64,000 nt of DNA from Mucilaginibacter sp. (GCA_031292485.1 JARLHA010000010.1:48706-112705); one strand, 5' to 3'. Counted from the stretch's first letter, positions 50,850 to 59,079 are shown. Numbers and translations: made by a program. The notes: a model not told the origin generated them from the letters alone.

Positions 50850-51800
50850 CTATTCCTTAATTTCTTCTGCTGTGGGTAACCCTTCCTGCAACCGCTCTGG
50901 GCGAAGTAAATAGTAAATGCCGGTTAAAGCTACAAGCAGAGATATTAGATAAAAGGATATACTGATGTAAATGCCAAGTCCCGCATCGATGTGGAAAAAA
51001 ACGGCTGATTTTTGGAACACCAGTTCGCGCGCACCGGCGCCACCTATGGTTACCGGTACGACGGCGGCTACGGCCGAAACAAGGAAAGCCAACAGGTACG
51101 GGGCGAATTTTCCGCTAAAATCCTGCCCCAACAGGATCATGATGATGGTTAATACCTGGAAAGTTTGCACTAAAACTGCTTTTGCATGGCCTTTAAAAAA
51201 ATGCCTGGCAAACTCCTTGAAAAACTTTTTGACCACAAAATAGTAGATAAGAGTGCCTGCAAAAAAAATACTTGCCGGAATAGCAATGTGTATAGGTATT
51301 TGCGGGATAAATACTTTTAAACATACTATTATTAAGCCTATAGCCCATAAACCGCTCAACCGATCGAACAATATGGCCGTAAATACCTTTTTTGCCGGTA
51401 GTTTGTAAGTTTTGTTAAGCAGGTATATCTTGTACCCGTCTCCGCCTATACCACCGGGGAGCAAAAAGTTATAAAATATGCCCAACAGGTATAGCCTGAA
51501 ATTAAACCTTGGATCGAGCCGAAGGTTTATTGATTTAAAAAAACTCAGCAAACGCCATGAAGAGGCTACCATTGAGGCGAAATAAAAAAATACTCCCGCC
51601 AGCATCCACCAATAGTTGGCATGTATTAGCCGCGACTTAACATCACTAAAGTGGACTTTACTAAATACGTAATAAAGTAAAGCAGATGTAATGACTAATT
51701 TTAAAACTAACTTGGTGACGTTCCATAGCCGCTGTTTCCAGGTCTTGGGTTTAACATCGTCCTCAATGTCGTGTACTATAGCGTCTTCAATTTTTGTCAT
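50850..51800 (-). CDS. UPF0104/flippase-like membrane protein (LPG synthase TM domain type)
   Basis: 316 residues from ATG 51800, with about eight membrane segments. FLLPGGIGGDGYKIYLLNKTYKLPAKKVFTAILFDRLSGLWA and VPVTIGGAGARELVF are the hallmarks of the lysylphosphatidylglycerol synthase TM / UPF0104 family, which includes lipid flippases. The longer frame starts upstream of the promoter and is unlikely. The substrate is unknown; possibly lipid-linked sugar. Confidence 0.85.
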   Translation of the reverse strand: MTKIEDAIVHDIEDDVKPKTWKQRLWNVTKLVLKLVITSALLYYVFSKVHFSDVKSRLIHANYWWMLAGVFFYFASMVASSWRLLSFFKSINLRLDPRFNFRLYLLGIFYNFLLPGGIGGDGYKIYLLNKTYKLPAKKVFTAILFDRLSGLWAIGLIIVCLKVFIPQIPIHIAIPASIFFAGTLIYYFVVKKFFKEFARHFFKGHAKAVLVQTFQVLTIIMILLGQDFSGKFAPYLLAFLVSAVAAVVPVTIGGAGARELVFQKSAVFFHIDAGLGIYISISFYLISLLVALTGIYYLLRPERLQEGLPTAEEIKE

Positions 51801-51808
51801 TTCGGGCG

Positions 51809-51816
51809 CAAAGGTA
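51809..51816 (-). promoter_or_regulatory. -7 element of the UPF0104 gene (TACCTTTG)
   Basis: A perfect TAnnTTTG on the minus strand ending 8 bp before ATG 51800, so the leader is only a few bases long. It supports this start over the longer frame. Confidence 0.6.
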
Positions 51817-51934
51817 ATAAAAACCCAATAGTTGTTGTCTGCCGAAAAGTTAAATTGAGTTAAGTTGATCAAAAAGTCGCTGTAACCGGCATCCGGATAA
51901 CTAATCTCTGATCAACTAATCTCCAATCGCTCAT

Positions 51935-52348
51935 CTATTTGCAATCCATTTTTTGCAGGATGGCCAGGATCTTATCCAGCTTGTCAATTTCAATGGAATT
52001 AAGCCTTTCCATTAATTCTTCAATTTCCTTTTTTGCTTCCACGTTTGTTTTAAAGTCAGCTTCGGCATGAGCGCGGTCACGTTCATTCTGGCGGTTTTGG
52101 GCCATCATGATAATTGGCGCAGCATAAGCTGCCTGGGTTGAGAATAAAAGATTTAGTAAAATATAAGGATATGGGTCCCAATGCTGGATAAACGCTACAA
52201 TATTAAGCGCCATCCAAAGCACGACAATTATAGATTGAATAATAATAAACCGCCATGAACCCATGCCATTGGCTACTGAATCAGCCAGCCGCTGCCCAAA
52301 TGAAAATGATTTTTTGTGTGTTGAATGCCAGTTTTCCCTGTGTTCCAT
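51935..52348 (-). CDS. DUF1003 membrane protein
   Basis: 137 residues with two membrane segments (about 32-52 and 65-90) and a helical C-terminal tail (about 95-137, NVEAKKEIEELMERLNSIEIDKLD). HWDPYPYILLNLLFSTQAAYAAPIIMMAQNRQ is the family hallmark. Function unknown; often found near stress genes. Confidence 0.9.
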   Translation of the reverse strand: MEHRENWHSTHKKSFSFGQRLADSVANGMGSWRFIIIQSIIVVLWMALNIVAFIQHWDPYPYILLNLLFSTQAAYAAPIIMMAQNRQNERDRAHAEADFKTNVEAKKEIEELMERLNSIEIDKLDKILAILQKMDCK

Positions 52349-52516
52349 TTATTTTTTGGTTTTGATTAAGTGCTAAATATAAATTATTTGCCTTAAATGA
52401 ATAATTCTTTTTTTGGAACAAACTTTTAAAGTTTAAGTTTGGGGATATATCCGCGCGCAGCGTAAATGTTTTTGCTTGCCGGAATTCAATAATGACTTTT
52501 ATCAAAATCAGGCAAT

Positions 52517-53563
52517 ATGCAAAATGAGATGATCCTGGAGACTATTTCTGTAACCAAAAACTATTTTGGCAACAAGTCTACGGGCATAAATAATGTAACG
52601 ATATTGATCCCTAAAGGAAAAATAACGGCTATCGTTGGTGAAAGCGGCAGCGGAAAAACCACGCTGCTCAACTTGCTCTACGGATTGATCCAACCAGATT
52701 CGGGCGAGGTTTTTTTTAAGGAAGAAAGGGTGCTGATGCGCGAGGAGAAATTACAGCCGGCACACGAAGCAATGCGCCTGGTTACTCAGAATAACCAGGA
52801 TATGGATCTGAATGCTACGGTTTGGGATAGTGTGCGGTCGGGTTTAAGGAATTCAGAACTTGGTTTAGATACCGAGCATAAAAAGATCACCGATTCGCTG
52901 AATATGCTGGATGTTTTACCACTGAAAGATATGCCCTTTGGTAAACTGAGCGGGGGCGAAAAGCAAAGGGTAACTATTGCCAAAGCCCTCATCAGCAAAC
53001 CGGAAGTGCTTCTGCTGGATGAGCCCTTTAACCAGGTGGATGCCACTTACCGCGAGGGGTTGCAGCATGATATCCGTTATTTTGTTAAAGAATGGGGTGT
53101 AACGGTGGTGCTGGTTTCACACGATCCTGCCGAAATCCTCTCCATGGCGGATGAACTCATCGTTTTAAAGGAGGGGGAAATTGTTGAGAACGGAAGTCCC
53201 GAAGAACTCTATAATTCACCAAAACTACTATATACCGCGCAAATATTAGCCAGCAGCAGCCAGCTCAACCTGGAGGACGCAAAAAAAGCAGGCGTTAAAA
53301 CAACCCGCGGAACGGTGGTGATTTACGCTGAACATGTAAAGATCACCAAGGGCTTTGGTGCCAAATGGACGGTTAAACAGGTTTTATTTAAAGGATTTTA
53401 TGAAGAACTGATTATTGAGCGGGATAAGGTTTATTTAAGGGTAACCAATCATTCAAAAGGGAAATACCCCAAAGGCAGCAAGATCACCATCAGTATTGAG
53501 CATTTTTACGAATTCGGCCGCTGGCAGACACCGGTGCGCAATTTGCCAAAGGAGATGGATTGA
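52517..53563 (+). CDS. ABC transporter ATP-binding protein, orphan
   Basis: 348 residues: ABC domain (1-240) with Walker A GESGSGKTTLL, signature LSGGEKQR, Walker B LLLDEPFNQVD and H-loop LVSHDPAE, then a C-terminal region (about 245-345, TTRGTVVIYAEHVKI) that resembles a TOBE-like domain of importer ATPases. No permease or binding protein is adjacent, so it must work with membrane proteins encoded elsewhere. The substrate is unknown. Confidence 0.87.
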   Translation: MQNEMILETISVTKNYFGNKSTGINNVTILIPKGKITAIVGESGSGKTTLLNLLYGLIQPDSGEVFFKEERVLMREEKLQPAHEAMRLVTQNNQDMDLNATVWDSVRSGLRNSELGLDTEHKKITDSLNMLDVLPLKDMPFGKLSGGEKQRVTIAKALISKPEVLLLDEPFNQVDATYREGLQHDIRYFVKEWGVTVVLVSHDPAEILSMADELIVLKEGEIVENGSPEELYNSPKLLYTAQILASSSQLNLEDAKKAGVKTTRGTVVIYAEHVKITKGFGAKWTVKQVLFKGFYEELIIERDKVYLRVTNHSKGKYPKGSKITISIEHFYEFGRWQTPVRNLPKEMD

Positions 53564-53666
53564 TTGTGGGTTGAGCAGGTTGATTGGGTGAATAGTTGAT
53601 TAGGTTAGTATTTATTTTCAATAACTCAATCAACTTAATCCAACTCCATCAACCATTCACCAATTC
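53560..53666. repeat. inverted tandem-word element (GGTTGATTGGG family)
   Basis: The left arm 53560-53607 has words GGTTGATTGGGTGAAT and AGTTGATTAGGTT. The right arm 53622-53666 carries the inverse words AACTCAATCAACTTAATCCAACTCC. The right arm enters the last codons of the EamA gene. Related in word content to 45721-45830. Confidence 0.65.
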
Positions 53667-54608
53667 CAAAGCCTTCTTTTCTTTCCTGTACTTCGATAAA
53701 TTGATCAGCAGCACACTCAATAAAATCACCGCTAAGCCACTGATCTGGGTGAGTGAAATATGCTCCCCTGCAAAAAATATACCCAATATTACAGCTATTA
53801 CGGGGTTAACGTAAGCATACGTGCTTACCTGCGTTGCCGGGCGGACCTGTAGCAGCCATACATAGGCGCTAAAGCCGGCAATGGATCCAAAAACAATCAA
53901 ATAGATCAGGCCCATCCATCCGACGGGGTGGATATTTTGTAAGTGCAGCCCCTTGTATTCGCCATGCAACACACTAACCGGAAAGAAAAATAAGCCGGCA
54001 GAAAGCATCTGCCAGGCTGAATTGACGGTCGACGATGAGGTTGGTTTCCTGCTTTTTGAAAATAATGAGCCGGCAGACCACGAAATAGTTCCAAAAACCA
54101 ACAGCAGCATCCATGGCAGTTTTGCCTGTGCGTCAGCGCTTTTAAAGATGTTGCCAATTTGTTCGCTGAAGAGCAGGATCACCCCGCCAAAACCAATGAT
54201 CAAACCAATAATAGTAGCCGTGCTTCTAAAGTTCACCGACCAATGGGGCTTATCCAGCACCACAAACCAAATAGGAGCCGACGATACCAATATCGCCACC
54301 ATCGCGCTCGGCAGGGTTTGCTCCGACCAGATTACAATCCCGGTGGCAACAAACAACAACAATACACCGGTGATAGAAGCCGTGATGATATCTTTTTTAT
54401 TGAATATTTTTTCCTTCCTGAATACACACCAGCCCATCATGATCAGGCCGGCTGTAGTAAACCGGATAGCGCCTAAAAAGAACGGCGGCAAACCGGCCTG
54501 CATCGCAATCCTGATGAAAAAATAGGTGGAACCCCACACCAGGTACACCGTGGCGAAGGCGATGATTACCCGCAAAGGGGACACTGTTTTAGTTGAGGTT
54601 GAAGGCAT
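53649..54608 (-). CDS. EamA-family (DMT) transporter
   Basis: 319 residues with ten membrane segments in two EamA repeats (FATVYLVWGSTYFFIRIAMQAGLPP ... and WMLLLVFGTISWSAGSLFSKSRKP ...). Drug/metabolite transporters of this kind usually export amino acids or related metabolites. It starts 7 bp after an Lrp/AsnC-type regulator gene on the same strand, which argues for amino acid export controlled by that regulator. Confidence 0.88.
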   Translation of the reverse strand: MPSTSTKTVSPLRVIIAFATVYLVWGSTYFFIRIAMQAGLPPFFLGAIRFTTAGLIMMGWCVFRKEKIFNKKDIITASITGVLLLFVATGIVIWSEQTLPSAMVAILVSSAPIWFVVLDKPHWSVNFRSTATIIGLIIGFGGVILLFSEQIGNIFKSADAQAKLPWMLLLVFGTISWSAGSLFSKSRKPTSSSTVNSAWQMLSAGLFFFPVSVLHGEYKGLHLQNIHPVGWMGLIYLIVFGSIAGFSAYVWLLQVRPATQVSTYAYVNPVIAVILGIFFAGEHISLTQISGLAVILLSVLLINLSKYRKEKKALELVNG

Positions 54609-54615
54609 ATAGGGT

Positions 54616-55092
54616 TTATTTTTCGGGTATTACCAATTGTTGTTGCTCTTTCACCGTTTCCAGCACAATGGTAGTGCGGGTACTTAAAAGATTGGGTATT
54701 TTGCTGAATTTGCCGCGCATCAGCGCCATCAGCGTGGCTGAATCGTAAGTGCGTACTTTTACCAGGTAGCAGTCGTCGCCGGCTATATGGTGAACTTCCT
54801 GTACTTCGGGTATTTTGGCCAGCTCACGGGCGGTGTCGTTGCAGCCCGGGCTGTCGGCAGCTTTCATAAAAATAAAAGCCAGCATTTTTTGCTGCAAAGC
54901 ATCAGGATTTATCCGGGTAGTATATTGCAGGATAACGCCCTTTTGCTCCAGCTTTTTCACCCGCTCCAAAACACCCGAAGGGGCCATGCCCAGCTCCCTT
55001 GCAAGGTCGGCATTGCTGATGCGCGCATTTTCCTGCATCAGGTTTAATATGTGCAGGTCTGTTTTATCCAGTATGATCTCGGTTTCGTTAAT
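54616..55092 (-). CDS. Lrp/AsnC-family regulator, non-standard start likely
   Basis: The first ATG (55038) yields 140 residues but begins in the middle of helix 1. The frame remains open upstream and encodes INETEIILDKTDLHILNL, which restores the full N-terminal helix of the family (LDKTDLHIL). No ATG, GTG or TTG exists there; ATT at 55092 is the best candidate start. The HTH is SNADLARELGMAPSGVLERVKKLEQKGVI and the C-terminal effector domain contains HHIAGDDCYLVKVRTYDSATL. Two dyad operators lie directly upstream, and the EamA exporter gene follows by 7 bp. Confidence 0.85.
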   Translation of the reverse strand: MNETEIILDKTDLHILNLMQENARISNADLARELGMAPSGVLERVKKLEQKGVILQYTTRINPDALQQKMLAFIFMKAADSPGCNDTARELAKIPEVQEVHHIAGDDCYLVKVRTYDSATLMALMRGKFSKIPNLLSTRTTIVLETVKEQQQLVIPEK

Positions 55093-55113
55093 TATACGGT
55101 AAATATAAATAAA

Positions 55114-55163
55114 TGTCGAATTAAATTCAAATATCTATTTTAAAATATGAATTTAATTCGACA
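55114..55163. promoter_or_regulatory. paired dyad operator upstream of the Lrp-type gene
   Basis: TGTCGAATTAAATTCA (55114-55129) is perfectly inverted at 55148-55163 with an 18-bp spacer. Each arm contains the near-dyad GAATTAAATTC. The position, 22 bp upstream of the likely start, suits auto-regulation by the Lrp-like protein. Confidence 0.7.
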
Positions 55164-55224
55164 ATCGTGCTTCTCAGGAGGCCGTCTCAAAAGTTGATTT
55201 TATAAAAGCTTACCAAATAATATT

Positions 55225-55316
55225 TGCCTCCGTGATCTTTGCGTTCTCATCTCCGTGAATCTCCGTGGTTAAATTTTAACACGGAGTGCGCGAAGGAGGC
55301 ACAGAGAGGCACAGAG
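55225..55316. repeat. dispersed palindrome (CTCCGTGGTTAAA type)
   Basis: The core CTCCGTGGTTAAA/TTTTAACACGGAG has one bulge. Outer words (CCTCCGTGATCTTTGCG; CGAAGGAGGCACAGAG) are also roughly inverted. It resembles the inner palindrome of the MITE-like element at 30171-30250. GAGGCCGTCTCAAAAGTT just upstream (55178-55195) resembles that element's outer tip, but no matching right end is found. Confidence 0.55.
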
Positions 55317-55391
55317 TTTTTATAGCGCAAAAAATAATTTTTTATAATCCTTGTTAGTTTTATTTATAATACATCCTCTTTGTAACCGAAA

Positions 55392-55655
55392 TTAAATTTT
55401 TATCACTTTATCTTTTTTTGATTTAGGCTGATTTTCTTCTGGTTTAGGGATATGCTTTACAATAAATATAAGCGCATGCGCCATTACTTTGAGTGCTTTT
55501 AAAGAAAAGTGTACAAATGGCTTCATCACCCGCCAGGTATCATGCAGCCTGTCAATTCGTGTAACAGGTTCTGTTTTTTGGTGTTTGCCTATTTTTTGTT
55601 GGGTTGATGGTGGCATGGCGGATGGTTTAGAAAGGATTAGCTTAAACCGTGCCAA
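55392..55655 (-). CDS. hypothetical small basic protein
   Basis: Up to 87 residues; ATG 55616 would give 74, starting MPPSTQQKIGKHQ. Basic throughout, with one weak hydrophobic run (LKVMAHALIFIVKHIPKP) and a lysine-rich tail. No family is recognised and no strong ribosome binding site is seen at either start. The stable frame and the position between genes support a real gene, but weakly. Confidence 0.5.
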   Translation of the reverse strand: MARFKLILSKPSAMPPSTQQKIGKHQKTEPVTRIDRLHDTWRVMKPFVHFSLKALKVMAHALIFIVKHIPKPEENQPKSKKDKVIKI

Positions 55656-55725
55656 ATAATACTAAAGTGAGGCTTTTTGCATTTTAGACGTAGTAAACGT
55701 TTCTAAATAAATCCGACATCCGAAA

Positions 55726-56991
55726 TCAAACCAACTTCTTCTTCAACGTTATCACCGTCACCTCTGGCCAGATCCCCAGCCGTCCCGAAAAAGCCAGAAA
55801 GCCAAAACCCCTGTTCACATACAGATAGCGGTTTTTTTCGTTGATGAGACCGGCCCAATCCAGGTAGCGGTATTGTACCGGACTCCAGCGAAGGCCCGCA
55901 GTTTCAACCCCGAATTGTGCGCCATGCGTATGGCCCGCCAACGTTAAATGGATAGTAGTGGGATGATAGCGTACTTTTTCTTCCCAATGGGTGGGGTCGT
56001 GGGAAAGAAGTATTTTGAAGGCATCTTTGTCCACGCCCTTCAATGCCTTATCCAGGTCGCCAATCTGAATGAAACCACGCCCCCAGTTTTGCACGCCAAT
56101 GAGCGAGAGTTTCTGGCCGTTCTTTTCAATCTCTACATTTTCGTCAAGCAGTAAGCGGTAGCCAAGCTCTTTGTGGCGTTCTTTTAGTTTAACCAGGTTG
56201 GCTGCCTTTTCCGCTTCGCTGTCCCAATGGATATAGTCGCCATAGTCATGGTTGCCCAGGATGGAAAACTGCCCGTAGGGTGCCCGCAACTGGCTGAAAT
56301 GGCCGATATAAGGTTTGATCTCCCATTCAGCATTATTTACCAGGTCGCCGGTAAAAACAAAAAGGTCGCTTTTTTGCGCTTTTGCCAGGTCGATGCCCTG
56401 CTGAACAGCTTCGGTATTATCAAAACTACCCGAATGGATATCGGAGATCTGGGTAATGGTAAACCCGTCAAAAGCTTCGGGCAGGTCATCGAAATACAGG
56501 GTTTGTTTGTGCAATTTATAATTGTATTTACCCTTCAGCATCGCATAAAAAAAGCTGGTCAACGGCACGGCCGCTACCAGTAGGGCAACCTCGCTGATAA
56601 ACTTCCGCCTGGCCGGGAAAAATGATTTGGCTGATGCCCCTTGTGGTTTTACAAAATAGTTGCCGATACCGTAAAAAAAGCGGCCGATATCGCCCAAAAA
56701 CAAAACCAGCACAAAAAACAGTTTGGTAAATAACAAGGTGAGGAAGATACTAAGCAGCCATTCGTGCAAAGGCGTCATCCCATTGGCCGTCTGGAAAGTT
56801 TTGAAATCGAGCAGCAGGATCAATGTTACCCCGACGGAAATAAAAAGGTATCCAAGGGTTACCAGGTATCTTAATTTGATAGATTGCCAATCTTTGGTAA
56901 AAGTCTTGAGTCCCGAAAAAACATACCAATCGAGCAGCAGGCTGATGGCCGCGATGATCAAAAAAATGGTAAAAAAGCCGCCCCGGTGCAT
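55726..56991 (-). CDS. membrane-anchored metallophosphoesterase
   Basis: 421 residues: about four N-terminal membrane segments (1-150), then a calcineurin-like phosphoesterase domain with ITQISDIHSG, FTGDLVNN, ILGNHDYGDY, LLSHDP and LAGHTHGAQFG, the five metal-binding blocks. This is the YkuE/YaeI type of enzyme, some of which act on lipid A intermediates (UDP-2,3-diacylglucosamine). The substrate here is unknown. Confidence 0.9.
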   Translation of the reverse strand: MHRGGFFTIFLIIAAISLLLDWYVFSGLKTFTKDWQSIKLRYLVTLGYLFISVGVTLILLLDFKTFQTANGMTPLHEWLLSIFLTLLFTKLFFVLVLFLGDIGRFFYGIGNYFVKPQGASAKSFFPARRKFISEVALLVAAVPLTSFFYAMLKGKYNYKLHKQTLYFDDLPEAFDGFTITQISDIHSGSFDNTEAVQQGIDLAKAQKSDLFVFTGDLVNNAEWEIKPYIGHFSQLRAPYGQFSILGNHDYGDYIHWDSEAEKAANLVKLKERHKELGYRLLLDENVEIEKNGQKLSLIGVQNWGRGFIQIGDLDKALKGVDKDAFKILLSHDPTHWEEKVRYHPTTIHLTLAGHTHGAQFGVETAGLRWSPVQYRYLDWAGLINEKNRYLYVNRGFGFLAFSGRLGIWPEVTVITLKKKLV

Positions 56992-57097
56992 ATTTTATGG
57001 ATAACACCGCAATATATAAAAGGATTGGTAATTGGCGGGTAAAATTTGGCGTGGTTAAGTAAAAGAAATGCTTGGTGCAATTCAAGTTGTCGCTAAG

Positions 57098-57250
57098 GCA
57101 CCAAATGTTCCTATGGAACATAGACCTTATTGTATGTTTTTTCTACCAACGAGATGTCCCGCTGGGACATTTTATTTATTCGTCCCGTTGGGACGTCTGG
57201 TTGGTAGTTTAAAGTAAAGGCATTTTGTGTTCCATCGGAACACATGGTGG
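57098..57250. repeat. cluster of nested short hairpins
   Basis: Four small perfect hairpins with three-base loops: ATGTTCC-TAT-GGAACAT (57105-57121), ATGTCCC-GCT-GGGACAT (57154-57170), CGTCCC-GTT-GGGACG (57181-57195) and TGTGTTCC-ATC-GGAACACA (57226-57244). CTACCAAC (57143-57150) pairs with GTTGGTAG (57200-57207) around the inner two. The outermost words are also roughly inverted, so the whole block is symmetric. No gene is seen. Confidence 0.75.
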
Positions 57251-57282
57251 TTATGCGACAATTTGAAATGTACCCGAAATGC

Positions 57283-57315
57283 TTGCGGAATTATTGTTAA
57301 TCTTCTGTATTTTTG
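57283..57315 (+). promoter_or_regulatory. promoter TTG-N22-TATTTTTG before a small gene
   Basis: TTG at 57283-57285 and TATTTTTG at 57308-57315 are close to the Bacteroidota consensus. The ATG at 57319 follows by 3 bp, so the transcript should start at or inside the start codon. Confidence 0.65.
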
Positions 57316-57318
57316 GAT

Positions 57319-57498
57319 ATGGGTAAAGTTAAATCACAAAAGATCAATTATGGCATTCCCGGGAGTCCCATGGATCAGCAGGAATTTGAACAAATGATCC
57401 GGGATGCGGAAAAGGGACCGTTTTATACGGTGGCCGAGGTTAAAGCTGAAATGGCGAAATGGAAGGCCAGAAATTTACTTGGTGCTAACCTATCCTAA
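57319..57498 (+). CDS. 59-residue acidic/basic small protein, antitoxin-like
   Basis: Starting at ATG 57319 gives 59 residues (INYGIPGSPMDQQEFEQMIR, then FYTVAEVKAEMAKWKAR). The layout is like short antitoxins that precede a toxin gene, but the gene that follows (9 bp downstream) does not look like a toxin. No family is certain. The start is supported by the promoter immediately upstream. Confidence 0.6.
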   Translation: MGKVKSQKINYGIPGSPMDQQEFEQMIRDAEKGPFYTVAEVKAEMAKWKARNLLGANLS

Positions 57499-57506
57499 AT
57501 TGGCGC

Positions 57507-58148
57507 ATGTCATCAAAAGCAGAAACCCAGGAATTCAACGTCTATATCCAGCGCGGCCCAATTGATAGAAAAAAAAGGCAATTGGTCATTACTTCTGATT
57601 TTATTCAATTTGAAGATAATAATGGCTTCGATCTGTTTACGGTATTTCAAAAAGAAGATATTTGTGAATACCGGTATGGGATTAACTGGATCAGTGGATA
57701 CCAGTTTACTATTGGAAGAGAGTATGTAATTTTTGTCCGCAATTCGTCCGACCAGGTAATGAAGATTAGTTTTAAATCATTATACGGCCGCCGGAAAAAA
57801 GAATACCATCGCCTTTCAAATAATATATTAAATACCTTGTGGGATTATTTCTTTAGCCCGATCACCAATCAGTTATACGATGAATTTAAGAAGAGCGCCG
57901 ATATAACTATTGGTAGGGCAACTCTAACTTCGTCTGGGATATTTGTTGCCGAAAACGGACTGGTGAAAACTGAAAAAAAGATGATCCCATGGGAGAATAT
58001 GGAAATCAGATCGTACCAAACTTACTTTGCTGTTTTCTCTACTATAAACCCGGCAAAAATTAATGCTGCATTCAGTTATTTAAACGACTGGAATACGCTG
58101 GTTTTACACAGCATTGTGAAGCATATTTTAAATAAGAGAAAGGAATAA
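57507..58148 (+). CDS. hypothetical protein, possible PH-like fold
   Basis: 213 residues, no signal peptide or membrane segment. Beta-rich N-terminal half (KRQLVITSDFIQFEDNNGFDLF, YQFTIGREYVIFVRN), then a helical segment and a second beta-rich part (GRATLTSSGIFVAENGLVKTEKKMIPWENM). The repeated pattern of strands ending in a W or F suggests two PH-like modules. No named family. It follows the small gene by 9 bp, so the two probably form an operon. Confidence 0.65.
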   Translation: MSSKAETQEFNVYIQRGPIDRKKRQLVITSDFIQFEDNNGFDLFTVFQKEDICEYRYGINWISGYQFTIGREYVIFVRNSSDQVMKISFKSLYGRRKKEYHRLSNNILNTLWDYFFSPITNQLYDEFKKSADITIGRATLTSSGIFVAENGLVKTEKKMIPWENMEIRSYQTYFAVFSTINPAKINAAFSYLNDWNTLVLHSIVKHILNKRKE

Positions 58149-58200
58149 AGCCTTGTCAACTTTCTTTTGAGAACTAACAAGGTCAAAATATCAAAATCCC

Positions 58201-58383
58201 TCAATACGCCTTCCTCAACTTAATGATCCTCATCCAGTGCATTAGCCGCATTACGGGATAAACAGGGTCAAATTCAAACCATTTTACACCAAAATTGGCG
58301 CTGTTGGGGTGCCTGTGATGATTGTTCTGAAACAATTCACCCAACAGCAGGAAATCAAACGGGGTGGTGTTTTTTTTTGATAC
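58201..58383 (-). pseudogene. C-terminal remnant of a fatty acid desaturase
   Basis: On the minus strand a frame of about 60 codons ends at TGA 58203-58201 and contains TTPFDFLLLGELFQNNHHRHP, then NSANFGVKWFEFDP and HWMRIIKLRKAY. This is the third histidine box (NHHRHP) and tail of acyl-CoA/acyl-lipid desaturases. The preceding histidine boxes and membrane helices are absent; the reading frame runs into a poly-T stretch near 58372 and then unrelated sequence. It is a deletion relic. Confidence 0.8.
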
Positions 58384-58422
58384 TTTTATGCCTGCTGATT
58401 GAAATCAACAATAAATAAAGCA

Positions 58423-58841
58423 ATGCAAATGAAACTTGAAAAAAATTGGCGCTACAAAACTATTGAACATTTGGAAAAGGTCAAATGGCCCTGTCACGAG
58501 TTTAACAGTTTCCTGGTCAACAGGATGCAGGAGCTAAGGAAAATTCCATTAAATAAATTTACAACTGAAGATTTGCGAATAATGATAGGGCAGGAAATTG
58601 GCCTCTATTATTTGATTCCTTTGGCCTTGGAAAAATTAACGGATAACCTGTGGGCTGAAGGTGATTTTTTGAAGGTGACCTCCTGAAAAATGTTTTGACT
58701 GTAACTGAAGACTTTTGGAAAAATAACAAAGAACATTGGTTCGTGCTTCATCGTTTAATAAAAGATCATTTGGTTGAAATTTCCAATAAAAAAATAAGCA
58801 CTCATGGTTTTATGGGCAAATCTGGCTGGCAGATAAAGTAA
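58423..58841 (+). pseudogene. CdiI_2-like immunity protein gene with frameshift
   Basis: From ATG 58423 the frame reads MKLEKNWRYKTIEHLEK, FNSFLVNRMQELRKIP and TEDLRIMIGQEIGLYYLIP, as in contact-dependent-inhibition immunity proteins of the CdiI_2 type, but it stops at 58684. In the +1 frame the match continues (GDLLKNVLTVTEDFWKNNKEHW ... GKSGWQIK) to TAA 58841. The break is in the T run 58665-58670 (GATTTTTTGAA), one base away from the in-frame form. It may be a real mutation or an assembly error. No CdiA toxin gene is nearby, so it is an orphan immunity gene. Confidence 0.75.
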
Positions 58842-59079
58842 ATTTAAAAATAAGGTATTTATTTCAATGTGGTTTTGTTAACGATCCACCTGGCATTTCC
58901 GTTATACGGACAATAATGCCGGCAAAAGTGCTGACAATATTTTGTCAGTGACAAAATATTGTCAGCGCATAAATTATTAATAATCAACTTTGTAGCGTTT
59001 TGTAGCAGGTGTAGCACATGTAGCGCTACAAAACTTGAATCGTTACTTTTTTTTATAAAAAAGAGTTTTTAAATGCAAA
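58842..59079. other. gene-free stretch with strong palindromes
   Basis: About 240 bp without an ORF. It contains the 37-bp palindrome at 58930-58966 and four spaced TGTAGC words at 58991-59024 that end in GTAGCGCTAC. The flanking genes (frameshifted CdiI, cytochrome operon) both end toward it, so these sites are not ordinary promoters of annotated genes. Confidence 0.65.
58930..58966. repeat. 37-bp perfect palindrome made of two TGACA-N6-TGTCA dyads
   Basis: GCTGACAATATTTTGTCA and its exact inverse are separated by one G. Each 18-bp arm is itself a near-dyad (TGACAATATTTTGTCA), so the site looks like two adjacent operators. It cannot be a standard terminator because no T run follows. Confidence 0.85.
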
